Assembly (NCBI RefSeq): GCF_018403225.1
Contig: NZ_BOSG01000002.1
Coordinates: forward strand, 124,001 to 188,000
Source of the DNA: Paenibacillus sp. J23TS9
GTDB taxonomy: Bacteria > Bacillota > Bacilli > Paenibacillales > Paenibacillaceae
Reading direction: 5' to 3'
DNA: 64,000 nt
In this document: in pieces, positions 16,988 to 26,248 of the stretch
How the letters are laid out: every line of letters starts with the position of its first letter
Numbering within the stretch: position 1 is the first letter of the stretch
Made by a program: the position numbers and the translations under genes
Notes under the pieces: generated by a model
What the model saw: the letters and a program-made list of their open reading frames with translations, nothing else
What the model was told of the DNA's origin: nothing
Databases searched by the model: none

Positions 16988-17887
16988 TTAGTAAAGCGGC
17001 AGCGCTTCTTGTTTCAGGCCGGTGAAAATATCGCCAGACTGCTCCAGGAAGGTGTCGGGCAATTGATAATAATCATCTCCCATCGACACGACCTTTAACT
17101 CAGGAATGATATACATGGACATGCTGGTCCCGTCCTTGAGGTTGAACTTGAGTTGATACGATTTCCCTTGGGATTGCGCCTCGGCAATGGCCTCGTATTC
17201 TTTGTTGCTTAAGTCTGCCGTTTTGGCATCGTACAGCCCTTTAACGATAGACTCTACAGAAGCATGATCCGTAACTTTCTTCAGCACATCATCCCCCGCA
17301 TGATTCATAACATGCATGTCTTGTACATGCTCCTTCAGGTTAGACATATCCAGATAATCCTTTGCAGTGATCGCGGAGTCGTTTACCTTCGCCACGATTT
17401 CCGCCAGATAATAGTTTTGCTCATACTTTACCGCAATGCGAAAATGAGATGGAGATGTCGGGATTTCATACAGCTCTCCGCCAACGGCGAACGTCGCAGC
17501 ATAATCCTTTTCCGCGTATTGGTTTTTATCATGATTCGCGATGTCACGGATATCAAACTTTAGTGTTCCGAGCGATTTCACTGGCTCTGCTCCCGTAAAC
17601 TTAAACTGTGCACCATCACTTACAAATGCGTAACGATATCCGTTGTAATTTAGAAATTTACGGATTCCGGTTGGGGATGCTGCCGGCGTCTGCTGTGATA
17701 TTTGCGTTAATGCAGGAAGCGGCGTATGAGGAAATTTATAAATAGCAAAACCTAAAACAAGTGCAAAGCAGGCTGCGATGGATCCCCATCTGGCATAGTT
17801 TCTTTTCATGCGCGTCGCTGCATTGGCTTTTTCGATCAGATCGCCGTCTACGCCGCCGATCGCTTTAAAGAGATCTCTATTATTCAT
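16988..17887 (-). CDS. Membrane anti-sigma factor-like protein
   Basis: The 299-residue protein has a short cytosolic start (MNNRDLFKAIGGVDGDLIEKANAATRMKR), typical of Firmicute anti-sigma or sigma-regulating proteins. One membrane helix follows at about 34-50 (WGSIAACFALVLGFAIYKF), then an extracellular domain of about 240 residues. It starts at ATG 17887, overlapping by four bases (ATGA) the stop of the ECF sigma gene, so the two are coupled. The role is to hold the sigma factor inactive until an envelope signal is sensed. The outer domain is not one I can name. Confidence 0.8.
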   Translation of the reverse strand: MNNRDLFKAIGGVDGDLIEKANAATRMKRNYARWGSIAACFALVLGFAIYKFPHTPLPALTQISQQTPAASPTGIRKFLNYNGYRYAFVSDGAQFKFTGAEPVKSLGTLKFDIRDIANHDKNQYAEKDYAATFAVGGELYEIPTSPSHFRIAVKYEQNYYLAEIVAKVNDSAITAKDYLDMSNLKEHVQDMHVMNHAGDDVLKKVTDHASVESIVKGLYDAKTADLSNKEYEAIAEAQSQGKSYQLKFNLKDGTSMSMYIIPELKVVSMGDDYYQLPDTFLEQSGDIFTGLKQEALPLY

Positions 17888-18477
17888 AGGACATATCCCT
17901 CTTTCTTCAGATATATTTGGAGTTTTTTCCGTGTTCTGAACAGGACTGATTTGGTTTTGCTTTCGCTTATCGAGAATCGCGAGGCGATATCCGCCAAAGA
18001 ATCAGAGTACCAGTATCGCCGCAAAAAAATATTCCGATGATCTTCATGAATACTCTGCAGAAACCTGCTTATGGCTCCGGCCATTTGCTCTTCCTCGTAC
18101 TTGCTTTCAACGTTGTCCGAGGAGGATAAACAATCGTTTAATTCATCAAGGACCGTCTCGAATTCTCTATTGCGCTTTTTGGCCGTGTAATAATCAAATC
18201 GATTCAATGCGATATTCCGCGTGATCCTCCCCAGATAAGACGACAGCTTGTCAGGAGACTTCGGTGGGATCGCTTCCCATGCTCCCAAAAAGGCATCGTT
18301 CACACATTCTTCTGAATCTTCTTCATTGGATAGAATGTTATGGGCAATCCGGGTACAATAATTTCTATATTTTTTGGATGTTTCTTCTATTGCTGTTTCA
18401 TTGCGCGCAAAGTACAATTTTATGATTTCTCTATCTTCCACTCCATCACTTCCGTTCAGTTTGATTAAGGCCTTCAC
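17884..18477 (-). CDS. ECF-family RNA polymerase sigma factor
   Basis: The 197-residue protein has region 2 (NETAIEETSKKYRNYCTRIAHNILSNEEDSEECVNDAFLGAWEAIPP, LSSYLGRITRNIALNRFDYYTAKKR) and region 4 (EDHRNIFLRRYWYSDSLADIASRFSISESKTKSVLFRTRKKLQIYL). It should direct RNA polymerase to an extracytoplasmic-stress regulon. The start taken is GTG 18477; ribosome binding upstream is weak, and an in-frame GTG twelve codons on is possible. The stop overlaps the anti-sigma start. Targets are not visible, though autoregulation is usual. Confidence 0.9.
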   Translation of the reverse strand: MKALIKLNGSDGVEDREIIKLYFARNETAIEETSKKYRNYCTRIAHNILSNEEDSEECVNDAFLGAWEAIPPKSPDKLSSYLGRITRNIALNRFDYYTAKKRNREFETVLDELNDCLSSSDNVESKYEEEQMAGAISRFLQSIHEDHRNIFLRRYWYSDSLADIASRFSISESKTKSVLFRTRKKLQIYLKKEGYVL

Positions 18478-18733
18478 TTATAAAGTAGGAAACGAAGCGT
18501 TTTGGTTGCAAAAATATTTTTCATGTAATTAAAGACGGCATATATCTTCATAAGCTTTGGCATGTGCTGCGGATAATATGATGCGTAACTTCTCGCAAAG
18601 TGAAAGTGAACCCATTCATAGTTTTAGACCCGACCCCTTACTTTTGTGTGTTTTGCAACCTCACTATACCCATTCCCTTACATTCTTCGAGGCATATGAT
18701 AATCCCATATATTTGATATATGGAGATGAGCAA

Positions 18734-19528
18734 ATGACAACACCAATTGATGTGTTAATCCCAGCGATTGAGAAGGATCTGGCGACACTCCCCCATGTTA
18801 TCGATGCCGTAAGAAAATATGTGAAGCACCCTATTCATGAAATCATCATCGTGGCTCCGCGGAAGCAAAGAATTCTGGATCTGTGCGCGAAAAAGGGGTG
18901 TCGATTCGTTCATGAGGATACGGTTCTGCCCATAACGAAGAAGAACATTCATTATCAGTCCAGAACATGGGATCGTTCAGGTTGGCTTTATCAGCAGCTG
19001 CTTAAGCTGGGCGGCGATAAGTTGTGCTCATCCAAATACTATTTGGTGATGGATGCCGACACCGTGCTCATTCGTCCCCACGTCTTCAAGACAGGCGACA
19101 AGACCGTGTTTTACTGTCGAAACTGGAGTCAGCCCGAATACTTCCATACGTATAAAAAACTGATGGGAAAAAGCCGCTCCGCTAAATTATCCTTCGTTAC
19201 CCATTACATGCTGTTCGAGAAAGCAAAAGTGAAGCAGTTAAAACAAGCGATTGAGTCCAAACATAACACGAGCTGGCACTCGGCCATTATGAGAAGCATG
19301 AATAAATCCAAGCAATTTGCTTTCTCGGAATTTGAAACGTATGGTAATTTCCTTTACTCGTCTGAGCCCGGGAAGATGATATTGAAGCAGGCACAGAATA
19401 AGAGCTTACATTTGAGTTCCCCTCAAATCTCACCTTCCAAGATGTCTTCCCTGACCAAAAGCTACCGTTCCATTTCTTTTCACAAACGTAAAGGGTATCA
19501 TAAATCTTCCAAAACGATGGCCAAATGA
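18734..19528 (+). CDS. DUF6492-like glycosyltransferase-type protein
   Basis: The product starts at ATG 18734 after GGAGATGAG (18722-18730); the frame continues upstream for 59 codons without family similarity. The 264 residues begin MTTPIDVLIPAIEKDLATLPHVIDAVRKYVKHPIHEIIIVAP, a glycosyltransferase-A-like opening. YLVMDADTVLIRP near residues 109-121 carries a DxD-type nucleotide-sugar motif. This matches DUF6492 as I remember it; the activity is inferred. It overlaps the next gene by four bases (ATGA). With the GT4 enzyme and a GDP-mannose-forming enzyme it makes a cell surface or spore glycan operon. Confidence 0.75.
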   Translation: MTTPIDVLIPAIEKDLATLPHVIDAVRKYVKHPIHEIIIVAPRKQRILDLCAKKGCRFVHEDTVLPITKKNIHYQSRTWDRSGWLYQQLLKLGGDKLCSSKYYLVMDADTVLIRPHVFKTGDKTVFYCRNWSQPEYFHTYKKLMGKSRSAKLSFVTHYMLFEKAKVKQLKQAIESKHNTSWHSAIMRSMNKSKQFAFSEFETYGNFLYSSEPGKMILKQAQNKSLHLSSPQISPSKMSSLTKSYRSISFHKRKGYHKSSKTMAK

Positions 19529-20634
19529 GGCCCTATGAAGTGGTCTGGAAGGGGCCCGTACACAAAACAAGCGGTCTTGGCCGTGCCAGCAGAGCCTATG
19601 TAAGATCACTGAAGCGGCAGGGCGTAACCGTTAGATTAGGTGCAACAAGCCAGCGTAAAAACGGCATCCAAGGCAAAAAGGTACTCATTTATCACCATAT
19701 TCCGAGTCACATGCAATGGAAAAAAGAGCGCAGCGTGTATGATTCCATGATTTTGAATACCGTGTGGGAAACAAGCAGGATCCCCACAGGCTGGCTTTCC
19801 CATATGAACAAATTTGACGCGGTGTGTGTACCCACCCAGCATAATAAAAGGACACTAAGGAACAGCGGGGTGAAAGTCCCGATTTTCATCGTTCCTCATG
19901 GCGTAGACACCAAGGAGTTTCATCCGAACAATAAGAAGATGTCTTTGCCGGCTGCAGCAGGGAAGTTTACCTTCGTGTCGGTCTTCGGCTTCCAGCATCG
20001 CAAAAATCCAGAGGGTCTGCTAAGGGCATACTGGGAGGAATTTTCCTCTAAAGATAACGTGATTCTGGTGATCAAAACGAACGGATATGCAGCGAATGAG
20101 AACGAGAAGTGGATTCAACAGAAAGTCATGCAATACAAAAAGAGACTGGGGATTCAAAAAGATACCGCCCCTGTTGTCATTATCGGCCGCCAGCTCAGTG
20201 AAAGCCAGCTCAAAGGCTTATATACGCTCGGTGATGCCTTCGTCCTCCCCACTCGCGGCGAGGGTGTTGGACTGCCTTTTTTAGAAGCGCTGGCGAGCGG
20301 CGTGCCGGTCATCGCAACAGGTTGGGGCGGGCAAATGGATTTCCTTACGCACAGCAACTCATTCCTGGTTCCGTATCAGCTGAAGAGCCCGTCAAGCAGC
20401 ATGAACCGAGCCATATCCAGAAAGTTCAGCAACCTGTTTGCGCAAATGGGACAACGCTGGGCCGAACCGAATCTGAACAGCCTCAAAAAGCTCATGAGGA
20501 AAGCGTACGAGAATCCCGATCTTTGTGAACGGAAAGGACGCCAAGGCCGACGGGATATGCTTCAGATATCCTGGGATCGGGCGGGAAAGTTAATGAAAAA
20601 TGCGATTGAAGAGACCCTCCGATCCAAGTCATAA
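19525..20634 (+). CDS. GT4-family glycosyltransferase
   Basis: The 369-residue cytosolic protein has a GT-B fold. The N-terminal acceptor domain begins VVWKGPVHKTSGLGRASRAYVRSL. The mid-protein VPHGVDTKEFHP and FVSVFGFQHRKNPEGLLRAY precede the donor-binding domain. The C-terminal EGVGLPFLEALASGVPVIAT is the GT4 EX7E-type motif. The likely donor is GDP-mannose or another nucleotide sugar, inferred because the next gene makes GDP-mannose. Its ATG lies inside the stop of the previous gene, indicating translational coupling. Confidence 0.9.
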   Translation: MRPYEVVWKGPVHKTSGLGRASRAYVRSLKRQGVTVRLGATSQRKNGIQGKKVLIYHHIPSHMQWKKERSVYDSMILNTVWETSRIPTGWLSHMNKFDAVCVPTQHNKRTLRNSGVKVPIFIVPHGVDTKEFHPNNKKMSLPAAAGKFTFVSVFGFQHRKNPEGLLRAYWEEFSSKDNVILVIKTNGYAANENEKWIQQKVMQYKKRLGIQKDTAPVVIIGRQLSESQLKGLYTLGDAFVLPTRGEGVGLPFLEALASGVPVIATGWGGQMDFLTHSNSFLVPYQLKSPSSSMNRAISRKFSNLFAQMGQRWAEPNLNSLKKLMRKAYENPDLCERKGRQGRRDMLQISWDRAGKLMKNAIEETLRSKS

Positions 20635-20672
20635 GGATGAAGGTGATATTCCCCAAGGAAGGAGGAATTAGC

Positions 20673-22013
20673 TTGCGTATTGTACTATTATGCGGGGGAT
20701 CGGGAAAAAGGCTGTGGCCTTTATCCAACGAGATTCGCTCCAAGGTATTTCTTAAGCTTTTGACATCCGAGGATGGGGTCAGAGAATCGATGATTGAACG
20801 GATATGCAGACAACTGGATGAGGTGGGGCTGCTTCCATCCACGTGTATCGTCACGCACCAGAGCCAAGTGGAAATTACGCGCAGCTATGTTGGCGAGCAC
20901 CTCCCTATCCTAGGGGAACCCTATAAAAGAGGAACATTCACAGCCATCGCTTATGCTGTAAGTTATCTTCACGAGAAGCTGCTGGTAGATCCGAATGAAA
21001 CGATTTGCATTCTTCCCGTGGACACTTACGTGGATACCGAGTTTTTTCGGCTGCTCCATCGTTTTCCCGATGTCCTGCTACATTCGAAGGCAAATCTCGC
21101 TCTCCTCGGAACAAAGCCTACTCATCCTTCCGATCAGTTCGGTTATATTGTTCCCGTTATGGCTCAGGAGAATGGCGAATATTCTTTCATCCACCAGTTC
21201 ATCGAAAAACCTAATGAGCAGACGGCCAGTCGCTTAATCGAGCGTCACGCGATGTGGAACTGCGGTGTATTCGCATTCCCCTTAAGATTCATGCTGACGT
21301 ATTTGAAAGACAAGGGGCATCCTGTCCAAGTGGAGCATTGGCTGGCTCATTACGAACAACTTCCGAATACCAGTTTTGACCAGGAAGTCGTTGAACACAC
21401 CATGCCTGCTGTTGTCATGGGGTATGATGGATATTGGAATGATCTGGGGAGCTGGATGGCGCTAAGCGGTCATTTGGAGGATCAAGTGGTCGGACCAGGT
21501 CGGATATCGGACGATTCCCCGAATACCCATCTCATAAACGAACTGCCCTACCCCATTGAAATTATCGGCGTCCCGGATATCATTGCTGCGGCAAGTTCCG
21601 ATGGCATTCTGATCGCGAACAAGGATAAAGCCAATCGAATCAAGGAAGTGCTCTCACAAGTGCCGCAGATTCCAATGTATGAAGAGAAAAGATGGGGCTC
21701 CTATCAAGTTCTGAATTATTGGAAAGATGAAACGGGAATGGAAGCCATGATCAAGAAAGTGCAGCTCACCCGAGGAAAATATACGAGCTATCACCAGCAT
21801 CTCGAAAGGCAAGAAATCGTCACGATTGTGACGGGCAGCGCAGAGATTCTCATGGAAGATAAACTATATAAGCTGCAGGCAGGCGAAGTTTTACAAATTC
21901 CGGCCGGCATCAAGCATGGAATAAAGGCAGTTACCCATCTTGAGCTGATGGAAGTCCTGCTCGGTAAGGATCTCGCCCAAGAAGATATCACTCGATTTGA
22001 ATTAGATTGGTAG
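20673..22013 (+). CDS. manC: Mannose-1-phosphate guanylyltransferase (ManC/AlgA type)
   Basis: It would convert mannose 1-phosphate and GTP to GDP-mannose, and the C-terminal cupin may isomerise mannose 6-phosphate. The nucleotidyltransferase starts RIVLLCGGSGKRLWPLSNEIRSKVFLKLL. The sugar-side motif is YIVPVMAQENGEYSFIHQFIEKP. The C-terminal cupin begins EEKRWGSYQVLNYW with LTRGKYTSYHQHLERQEIVTIVTGSAEILM. TTG 20673 is chosen because GGAGGA (20661-20666) is six bases upstream; ATG 20637 opens the frame with no site. The usual PKQF is replaced by SKVFLKLL, which is unusual. It is the last gene of the glycan operon. Confidence 0.88.
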   Translation: MRIVLLCGGSGKRLWPLSNEIRSKVFLKLLTSEDGVRESMIERICRQLDEVGLLPSTCIVTHQSQVEITRSYVGEHLPILGEPYKRGTFTAIAYAVSYLHEKLLVDPNETICILPVDTYVDTEFFRLLHRFPDVLLHSKANLALLGTKPTHPSDQFGYIVPVMAQENGEYSFIHQFIEKPNEQTASRLIERHAMWNCGVFAFPLRFMLTYLKDKGHPVQVEHWLAHYEQLPNTSFDQEVVEHTMPAVVMGYDGYWNDLGSWMALSGHLEDQVVGPGRISDDSPNTHLINELPYPIEIIGVPDIIAAASSDGILIANKDKANRIKEVLSQVPQIPMYEEKRWGSYQVLNYWKDETGMEAMIKKVQLTRGKYTSYHQHLERQEIVTIVTGSAEILMEDKLYKLQAGEVLQIPAGIKHGIKAVTHLELMEVLLGKDLAQEDITRFELDW

Positions 22014-22066
22014 AGTGTTTTCTTGACCATGGTTCATTACGTTTAAGTATATATGTTCTATTGCTC

Positions 22067-22100
22067 AAAGAAGTATCTCCTTGTCGGGAGATACTTCTTT
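22067..22100 (+). terminator. Terminator of the glycan operon
   Basis: Arms AAAGAAGTATCTCC (22067-22080) and GGGAGATACTTCTTT (22086-22100) surround a five-base loop and end in a T run. Confidence 0.85.
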
Positions 22101-22270
22101 TGATGTGATGGTTATTCCGCCTTAGCAGATTCAAGCGCATTATAGCTTATTCGTATGTCATTCGAGTTAGAGTTAAAGGAAAGGAAACATATTACGGTTT
22201 TCCATTTCGATAGCCGAAGACATTATTAACTAAATTCTTTTATTTCACGATTCATGGTTTCATGTTTTAC

Positions 22271-23050
22271 TTAATCAATTTTCAATTCAGCTTCGGCATA
22301 CAGCACGGCGGTTCCGCCAATTTTCACGCGATCCCCTTCCAGAAGGCAGTACAGAGTACCTCCCCGCTTGGACAATTGGCGGGCTACTAGTTTGTTTTTG
22401 CCCAATCGCTCTGCCCAAAAGGGAATAAAGTTGCAATGTGCAGACCCGCATACGGGGTCCTCATTCACATTCAATTTGGGAAAGAAGCTTCTGGACACAA
22501 AATCAAAGGTTGTTCCTTTTGCCGTAACACTGACACCAAGTCCATCCGGTAATTGCTTAAGCTTCGAGAAGTCCGGTGTCAACCTCCGAACCTGATCTTC
22601 ATTTTCCAGCACAAACATAAGATCCCGGCTAAGATAGGTCTCCACAGGCTTCACGCCAAGCGCCTCAATCATATCATGAGTTAAAATGAACGGTTCGGGA
22701 AGACGACTCGGAAAGTCCATCTCATACAGGGTACCTTTTCTCAAAACCGTTAATATCCCGCCAAGGGTATGAAAAGTAAACTGCTCTGCATCGGGTTCAT
22801 AAAATTGGGCGAGTACATAGGCAGTCGCTAGCGTAGCATGTCCGCAAAGTTCGATCTCTGCGGCTGGAGTAAACCACCTTAGCCGGTAATCCTCTCCTTC
22901 TTTCACCGCGAAGGCAGTTTCGGAAAGATTGTTTTCAGTTGAAATGTTTTGCATGACTTCGTCCGGAAGCCAATTTTCCAAAATACAAACACCAGCCGGA
23001 TTTCCTTCAAATACGTGCTGGGCGAACGCATCGACCACGTAATACTTCAA
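22271..23050 (-). CDS. PhzF-family isomerase-like protein
   Basis: The 259-residue soluble protein opens MKYYVVDAFAQHVFEGNPAGVCILENWLPDEVMQNISTENNLSETAFA, the PhzF/diaminopimelate epimerase-fold start with the conserved NPAGV. IELCGHATLATAYVL follows near 66-80, and NVNEDPVCGSAHCNFIPFW near 196-214 is the second half motif. The family isomerises or epimerises small substrates, but most members have unknown targets; no phenazine genes are nearby. It lies 47 bases after the membrane hydrolase on the same strand, so it may share its transcript and MarR control. Confidence 0.85.
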   Translation of the reverse strand: MKYYVVDAFAQHVFEGNPAGVCILENWLPDEVMQNISTENNLSETAFAVKEGEDYRLRWFTPAAEIELCGHATLATAYVLAQFYEPDAEQFTFHTLGGILTVLRKGTLYEMDFPSRLPEPFILTHDMIEALGVKPVETYLSRDLMFVLENEDQVRRLTPDFSKLKQLPDGLGVSVTAKGTTFDFVSRSFFPKLNVNEDPVCGSAHCNFIPFWAERLGKNKLVARQLSKRGGTLYCLLEGDRVKIGGTAVLYAEAELKID

Positions 23051-23097
23051 ACTTGGTTCCTCCTTGCTTATTCAGAAATGCTTTGTTCTAAACTTTC

Positions 23098-25026
23098 TTA
23101 AAGCGCCAAGGTAGCAGTATTGGCAACTCCAATCATCGTGATGATCAAGGTATTCACCATAGCACCAAGCCAAACGTTCCCTGTCAATTTGTATAGGCTG
23201 CGGCTAATGATTGCGGCTGTAAATAGTAAGAAAATAAACGGAAGCAGCACCATCGGATAAAGTCTCGTTTCTTGCCAAAATGCATTGCCTGTCGTAAATA
23301 ATACAGCATACTGGATTCCGTTAATAAGCATAATGCCAAGCACGCTTCCCAGTCCAGCGACAATCATATTGGCTTTTTCAGACTTGATATTGCTATAACT
23401 TAATTTATTTATTAAGAGCGCATTTATTAGATAGAAGATGAAGAAGAACGGCAAATAGTTCAACCATACCAATAACTTATCTGCATTAAATGTAAAAACT
23501 CCGAGTATCCAAAATTTAAAATCAGCATTTAAGAGATATTCCGCCGCATATACAATACCGAAAAAGATTCCGTAGATACATAAAGCAAGAATAAAAGTCT
23601 TTCCCGTGTTCCTCAGACCGATTTTTATTCCTAATTGATCCAAAGAAAGCTCCGCGTTATTTCTTTTCTCCAATTTGTACTTCCATACAAATAGTGCCGC
23701 TCCAATAAGGCTGCTAAACATTGCCCATATCAAGATATAGTTTGTAATGGGCTGCGTAAACCATTTTACAGACATGAAATTGGACGTACTTTTAAAAATT
23801 ACTTTATCTAGATTTAAAGCTACAATTACCCCAACAGCAGAAAATATCCAATTAAGCGTCCAGCTGATCCAAAAAACTCTAGTTTTCTTTGTGCTCTTTT
23901 CCGTTTGCAGTGCATTAGCTATAGAAGTACTTTGTTCTTTTGCTGATTTTAATTGCTTAAAGAACGGAATTTCCAACAAGTAATAGGCTGCTGGGAAAAT
24001 CAATAGAAAAATACCTAATAATCCAATAAAGCTAACTAGCTCTTTCCAGATCCATATTTGATTTGTATTTTTTATTTGTGGTGAAATTTCAAAGGCATGG
24101 CTGAAAAAGTCGACTGTGTAAGCAGCGGTTTTCTTTGAAAAATGTGCCCATTCATGCGTTTGCTTTGGATTATACACTACTCTCAGCGTTTGATTTTCTG
24201 CATCTCCATAATATTGACCTACATTAAAACCCGACTGCTGCTCATCTTCTGAAAAAATCGAGTTTACTGCGACTAAGCCCTCATCAGCGTTGTTGGAGAG
24301 ATCGCCATTGCCTTGAGACAAATCATAATTCCCCTCATCATATTGACCATAAATAACTCCCATATTAGCGTGAATTTGACTGAATACCTTTTCACTCGAT
24401 AAACGGATATTTCCCACCGGCAATCCTGCTGCGACCTTATTTAAAGAATTAGCATATTCTTGTTCGCTGTCTGTTATTGTCTCGCCGCCTTCTGAATCCT
24501 TCGTCATCGCTTTTTCAATTGCTGTTTGATATTGTGAACCATAGTGCATTAACGTCAACCATGCTGACATTCCACCCATGGAATGCCCCATAACACCGAT
24601 CCTATGATTGTCAATGTAATCGAGACTTTGATAGGCAAATTCCACTAGAGGTATCATTCCCTCACCATTTGCTGCTACTGCCTTCATGACTGGCTCGCTC
24701 GCCGAACTTGATTTTCCATGATAGTAGGCATCGAATGTCATTACTGCAATTCCTCTACGTGATAATTCAATAGCGTTTAAATCTTGCATATGCTCATTGT
24801 TTAGATAACCATGTTCGGTAATAACTAAAGGAACCTTGTGCTCCGCGCTCGATTGTTCAGGTTTAAAAATTTGCCCGGACAGCCACTGCCCCTTTTCAGT
24901 TGGCAGCTTAAAATTAATAATTTCTACCTTTCCAAAAGAAGTTTGCAATAAACCTGATAAACAAGCGCTTACAAAGATCATCAACACAGAAACGACAAGC
25001 AATCTTCTTATAATCTTTTTCTCCAT
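23098..25026 (-). CDS. Membrane-embedded alpha/beta hydrolase
   Basis: The 642-residue protein joins an N-terminal signal or anchor helix (about 8-25) to an alpha/beta hydrolase domain (about 45-320). The nucleophile elbow is GHSMGG (147-152) and TEHGYLN is the oxyanion strand. At least seven further membrane helices lie between about 328 and 640. No lipobox is clear, though Cys22 lies after the helix. Substrate and role are unknown; hydrolase plus permease-like helices could process and move a lipid or drug. ATG 25026 has an AAGGGG site. The divergent MarR gene and the palindrome between them suggest ligand-controlled expression. Fused forms of this kind are much less common than free hydrolases. 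Confidence 0.8.
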   Translation of the reverse strand: MEKKIIRRLLVVSVLMIFVSACLSGLLQTSFGKVEIINFKLPTEKGQWLSGQIFKPEQSSAEHKVPLVITEHGYLNNEHMQDLNAIELSRRGIAVMTFDAYYHGKSSSASEPVMKAVAANGEGMIPLVEFAYQSLDYIDNHRIGVMGHSMGGMSAWLTLMHYGSQYQTAIEKAMTKDSEGGETITDSEQEYANSLNKVAAGLPVGNIRLSSEKVFSQIHANMGVIYGQYDEGNYDLSQGNGDLSNNADEGLVAVNSIFSEDEQQSGFNVGQYYGDAENQTLRVVYNPKQTHEWAHFSKKTAAYTVDFFSHAFEISPQIKNTNQIWIWKELVSFIGLLGIFLLIFPAAYYLLEIPFFKQLKSAKEQSTSIANALQTEKSTKKTRVFWISWTLNWIFSAVGVIVALNLDKVIFKSTSNFMSVKWFTQPITNYILIWAMFSSLIGAALFVWKYKLEKRNNAELSLDQLGIKIGLRNTGKTFILALCIYGIFFGIVYAAEYLLNADFKFWILGVFTFNADKLLVWLNYLPFFFIFYLINALLINKLSYSNIKSEKANMIVAGLGSVLGIMLINGIQYAVLFTTGNAFWQETRLYPMVLLPFIFLLFTAAIISRSLYKLTGNVWLGAMVNTLIITMIGVANTATLAL

Positions 25027-25044
25027 ATAAACACCCCTTTTAAT

Positions 25045-25071
25045 TATATAGTTTCCATCGTAAACTATATA
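25045..25071. promoter_or_regulatory. Palindromic operator between the hydrolase and marR-like genes
   Basis: TATATAGTTT (25045-25054) and AAACTATATA (25062-25071) are perfect ten-base arms with a seven-base spacer. It lies in the divergent intergenic region, 18 bases from the hydrolase start. It is the expected type of site for the adjacent MarR-family repressor, though that pairing is inferred. Confidence 0.7.
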
Positions 25072-25175
25072 GTGTTTATACTACACTTTTTAATTGATAG
25101 CAATAGCGAGTCTCTAGCTATGTTAAAATTATTTTTTTTGATATAATTTTTAGTAGCTAAATTGAAGAGAAATGA

Positions 25176-25694
25176 GTGATTTCTATGTCACTAGAATGGA
25201 TGGGCAAATATAGAATATTCATGGAGAAGCTTGTGAAATTCGGGAATTCATATGCAGATTCCTACAAAAAAGAATACTCCTATAATACTGCCTTTTTATT
25301 TTCGGCTGCACAAATTCAAGTGCTGGAATATCTATTGGAGAATGAAGATAAAAACCAAAACATGCTGGAAATTGCAAAACGGCTGGGAATATCTAAGAGC
25401 GCATTTTCAAAACATGTAAAAAAAATGGTGGAAAAAGGGTTGCTCGAAAAGTACCATACTTCTGATAATAAGAAAAACATAATCATTAAGGTTTCCACAA
25501 CAGGCGAAGAAGTATATCGCCACTATGTACAATACGCTTATGAAAAATCCCTCAAAAAAATATTTTCCCTGCTGGATGAAATCCCTGAGCAATATGTTGA
25601 GAAAATGGAAGCTATTCTAGATATCTCAGCTAGCGCTACAACTGAAAAAACAAAGCAAAAGAAAGAGGTTAATCTCATTCGTATCGAGGAATAA
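25176..25694 (+). CDS. MarR-family transcriptional regulator
   Basis: The product of about 172 residues has a winged-helix segment near residues 48-110: SAAQIQVLEYLLENEDKNQNMLEIAKRLGISKSAFSKHVKKMVEKGLLEKYHTSDNKKNIIIKVSTTGEEVY. Helices flanking it form the MarR dimer interface. GTG 25176 is used, with GAAGAG about six bases upstream; ATG 25185 is the alternative. It is divergent from the membrane hydrolase gene, its probable target, and probably binds the palindrome at 25045-25071. The ligand is unknown. Confidence 0.88.
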   Translation: MISMSLEWMGKYRIFMEKLVKFGNSYADSYKKEYSYNTAFLFSAAQIQVLEYLLENEDKNQNMLEIAKRLGISKSAFSKHVKKMVEKGLLEKYHTSDNKKNIIIKVSTTGEEVYRHYVQYAYEKSLKKIFSLLDEIPEQYVEKMEAILDISASATTEKTKQKKEVNLIRIEE

Positions 25695-25754
25695 GTGAGT
25701 GGATTTGAAGTGAAAAACAGCTAAGAAAAATAGAAACGTAACAGGTATTTGTAG

Positions 25755-26005
25755 TGGCCATGGGCATACTTAATGCTTCCACTTGGAGCAATTGCAATTA
25801 CGGTTCTCTTTGATTTTGTGATCAAGTATGATTTCTTCAAAAAGAGTGAATGAATACGACAATTACTATATTGCAGCAGATTCAAATAGAACAGAAGAGT
25901 TCAAAATCACAAAAGTTGATGATATAAAGTAAAGTATGAAAACCTGCAAACTCTCTAGTAGCAGGTGTACTTGCTTCCTTTATAGGCGGACCTACAACTG
26001 GAAAA
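25755..26005 (+). pseudogene. Decayed remnants of membrane-protein genes
   Basis: Several short frames read like protein C termini without starts. 25755-25853 encodes a hydrophobic end (LMLPLGAIAITVLFDFVIKYDFFKKSE). A second frame from 25829 gives a tail ending FKITKVDDIK before a stop near 25932. A third gives SLVAGVLASFIGGPTTGK near 25955-26005. No complete gene, start or binding site is present. The stretch between marR and the terminator at 26112 is best read as degraded coding DNA. Confidence 0.45.
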
Positions 26006-26111
26006 TAATTCGGACTGTTTCGACAATTCAGGTTTGCCAACCTTATGGTTGTGCTCCAGTCGAATATATGGAATAAATAAATCTTTGTCTATTTGGTGAT
26101 CTGGTAGAAAC

Positions 26112-26141
26112 AAAATATACCGCCTATTGGCGGTATATTTT
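26112..26141. terminator. Terminator hairpin
   Basis: AAAATATACCGCC (26112-26124) and GGCGGTATATTTT (26129-26141) form a perfect 13-base stem with a TATT loop. It lies after the decayed region and before the ABC permease gene end at 26249, and works in both directions. Confidence 0.85.
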
Positions 26142-26248
26142 ATTTCTATTTAAAGACTCAATACCAAAATCCCATTCATTTTCTCACTAATTCGCAAAAA
26201 ATTTTCATTAGTTATGACGACACACACAATATTTCCTTATGCATTTCA

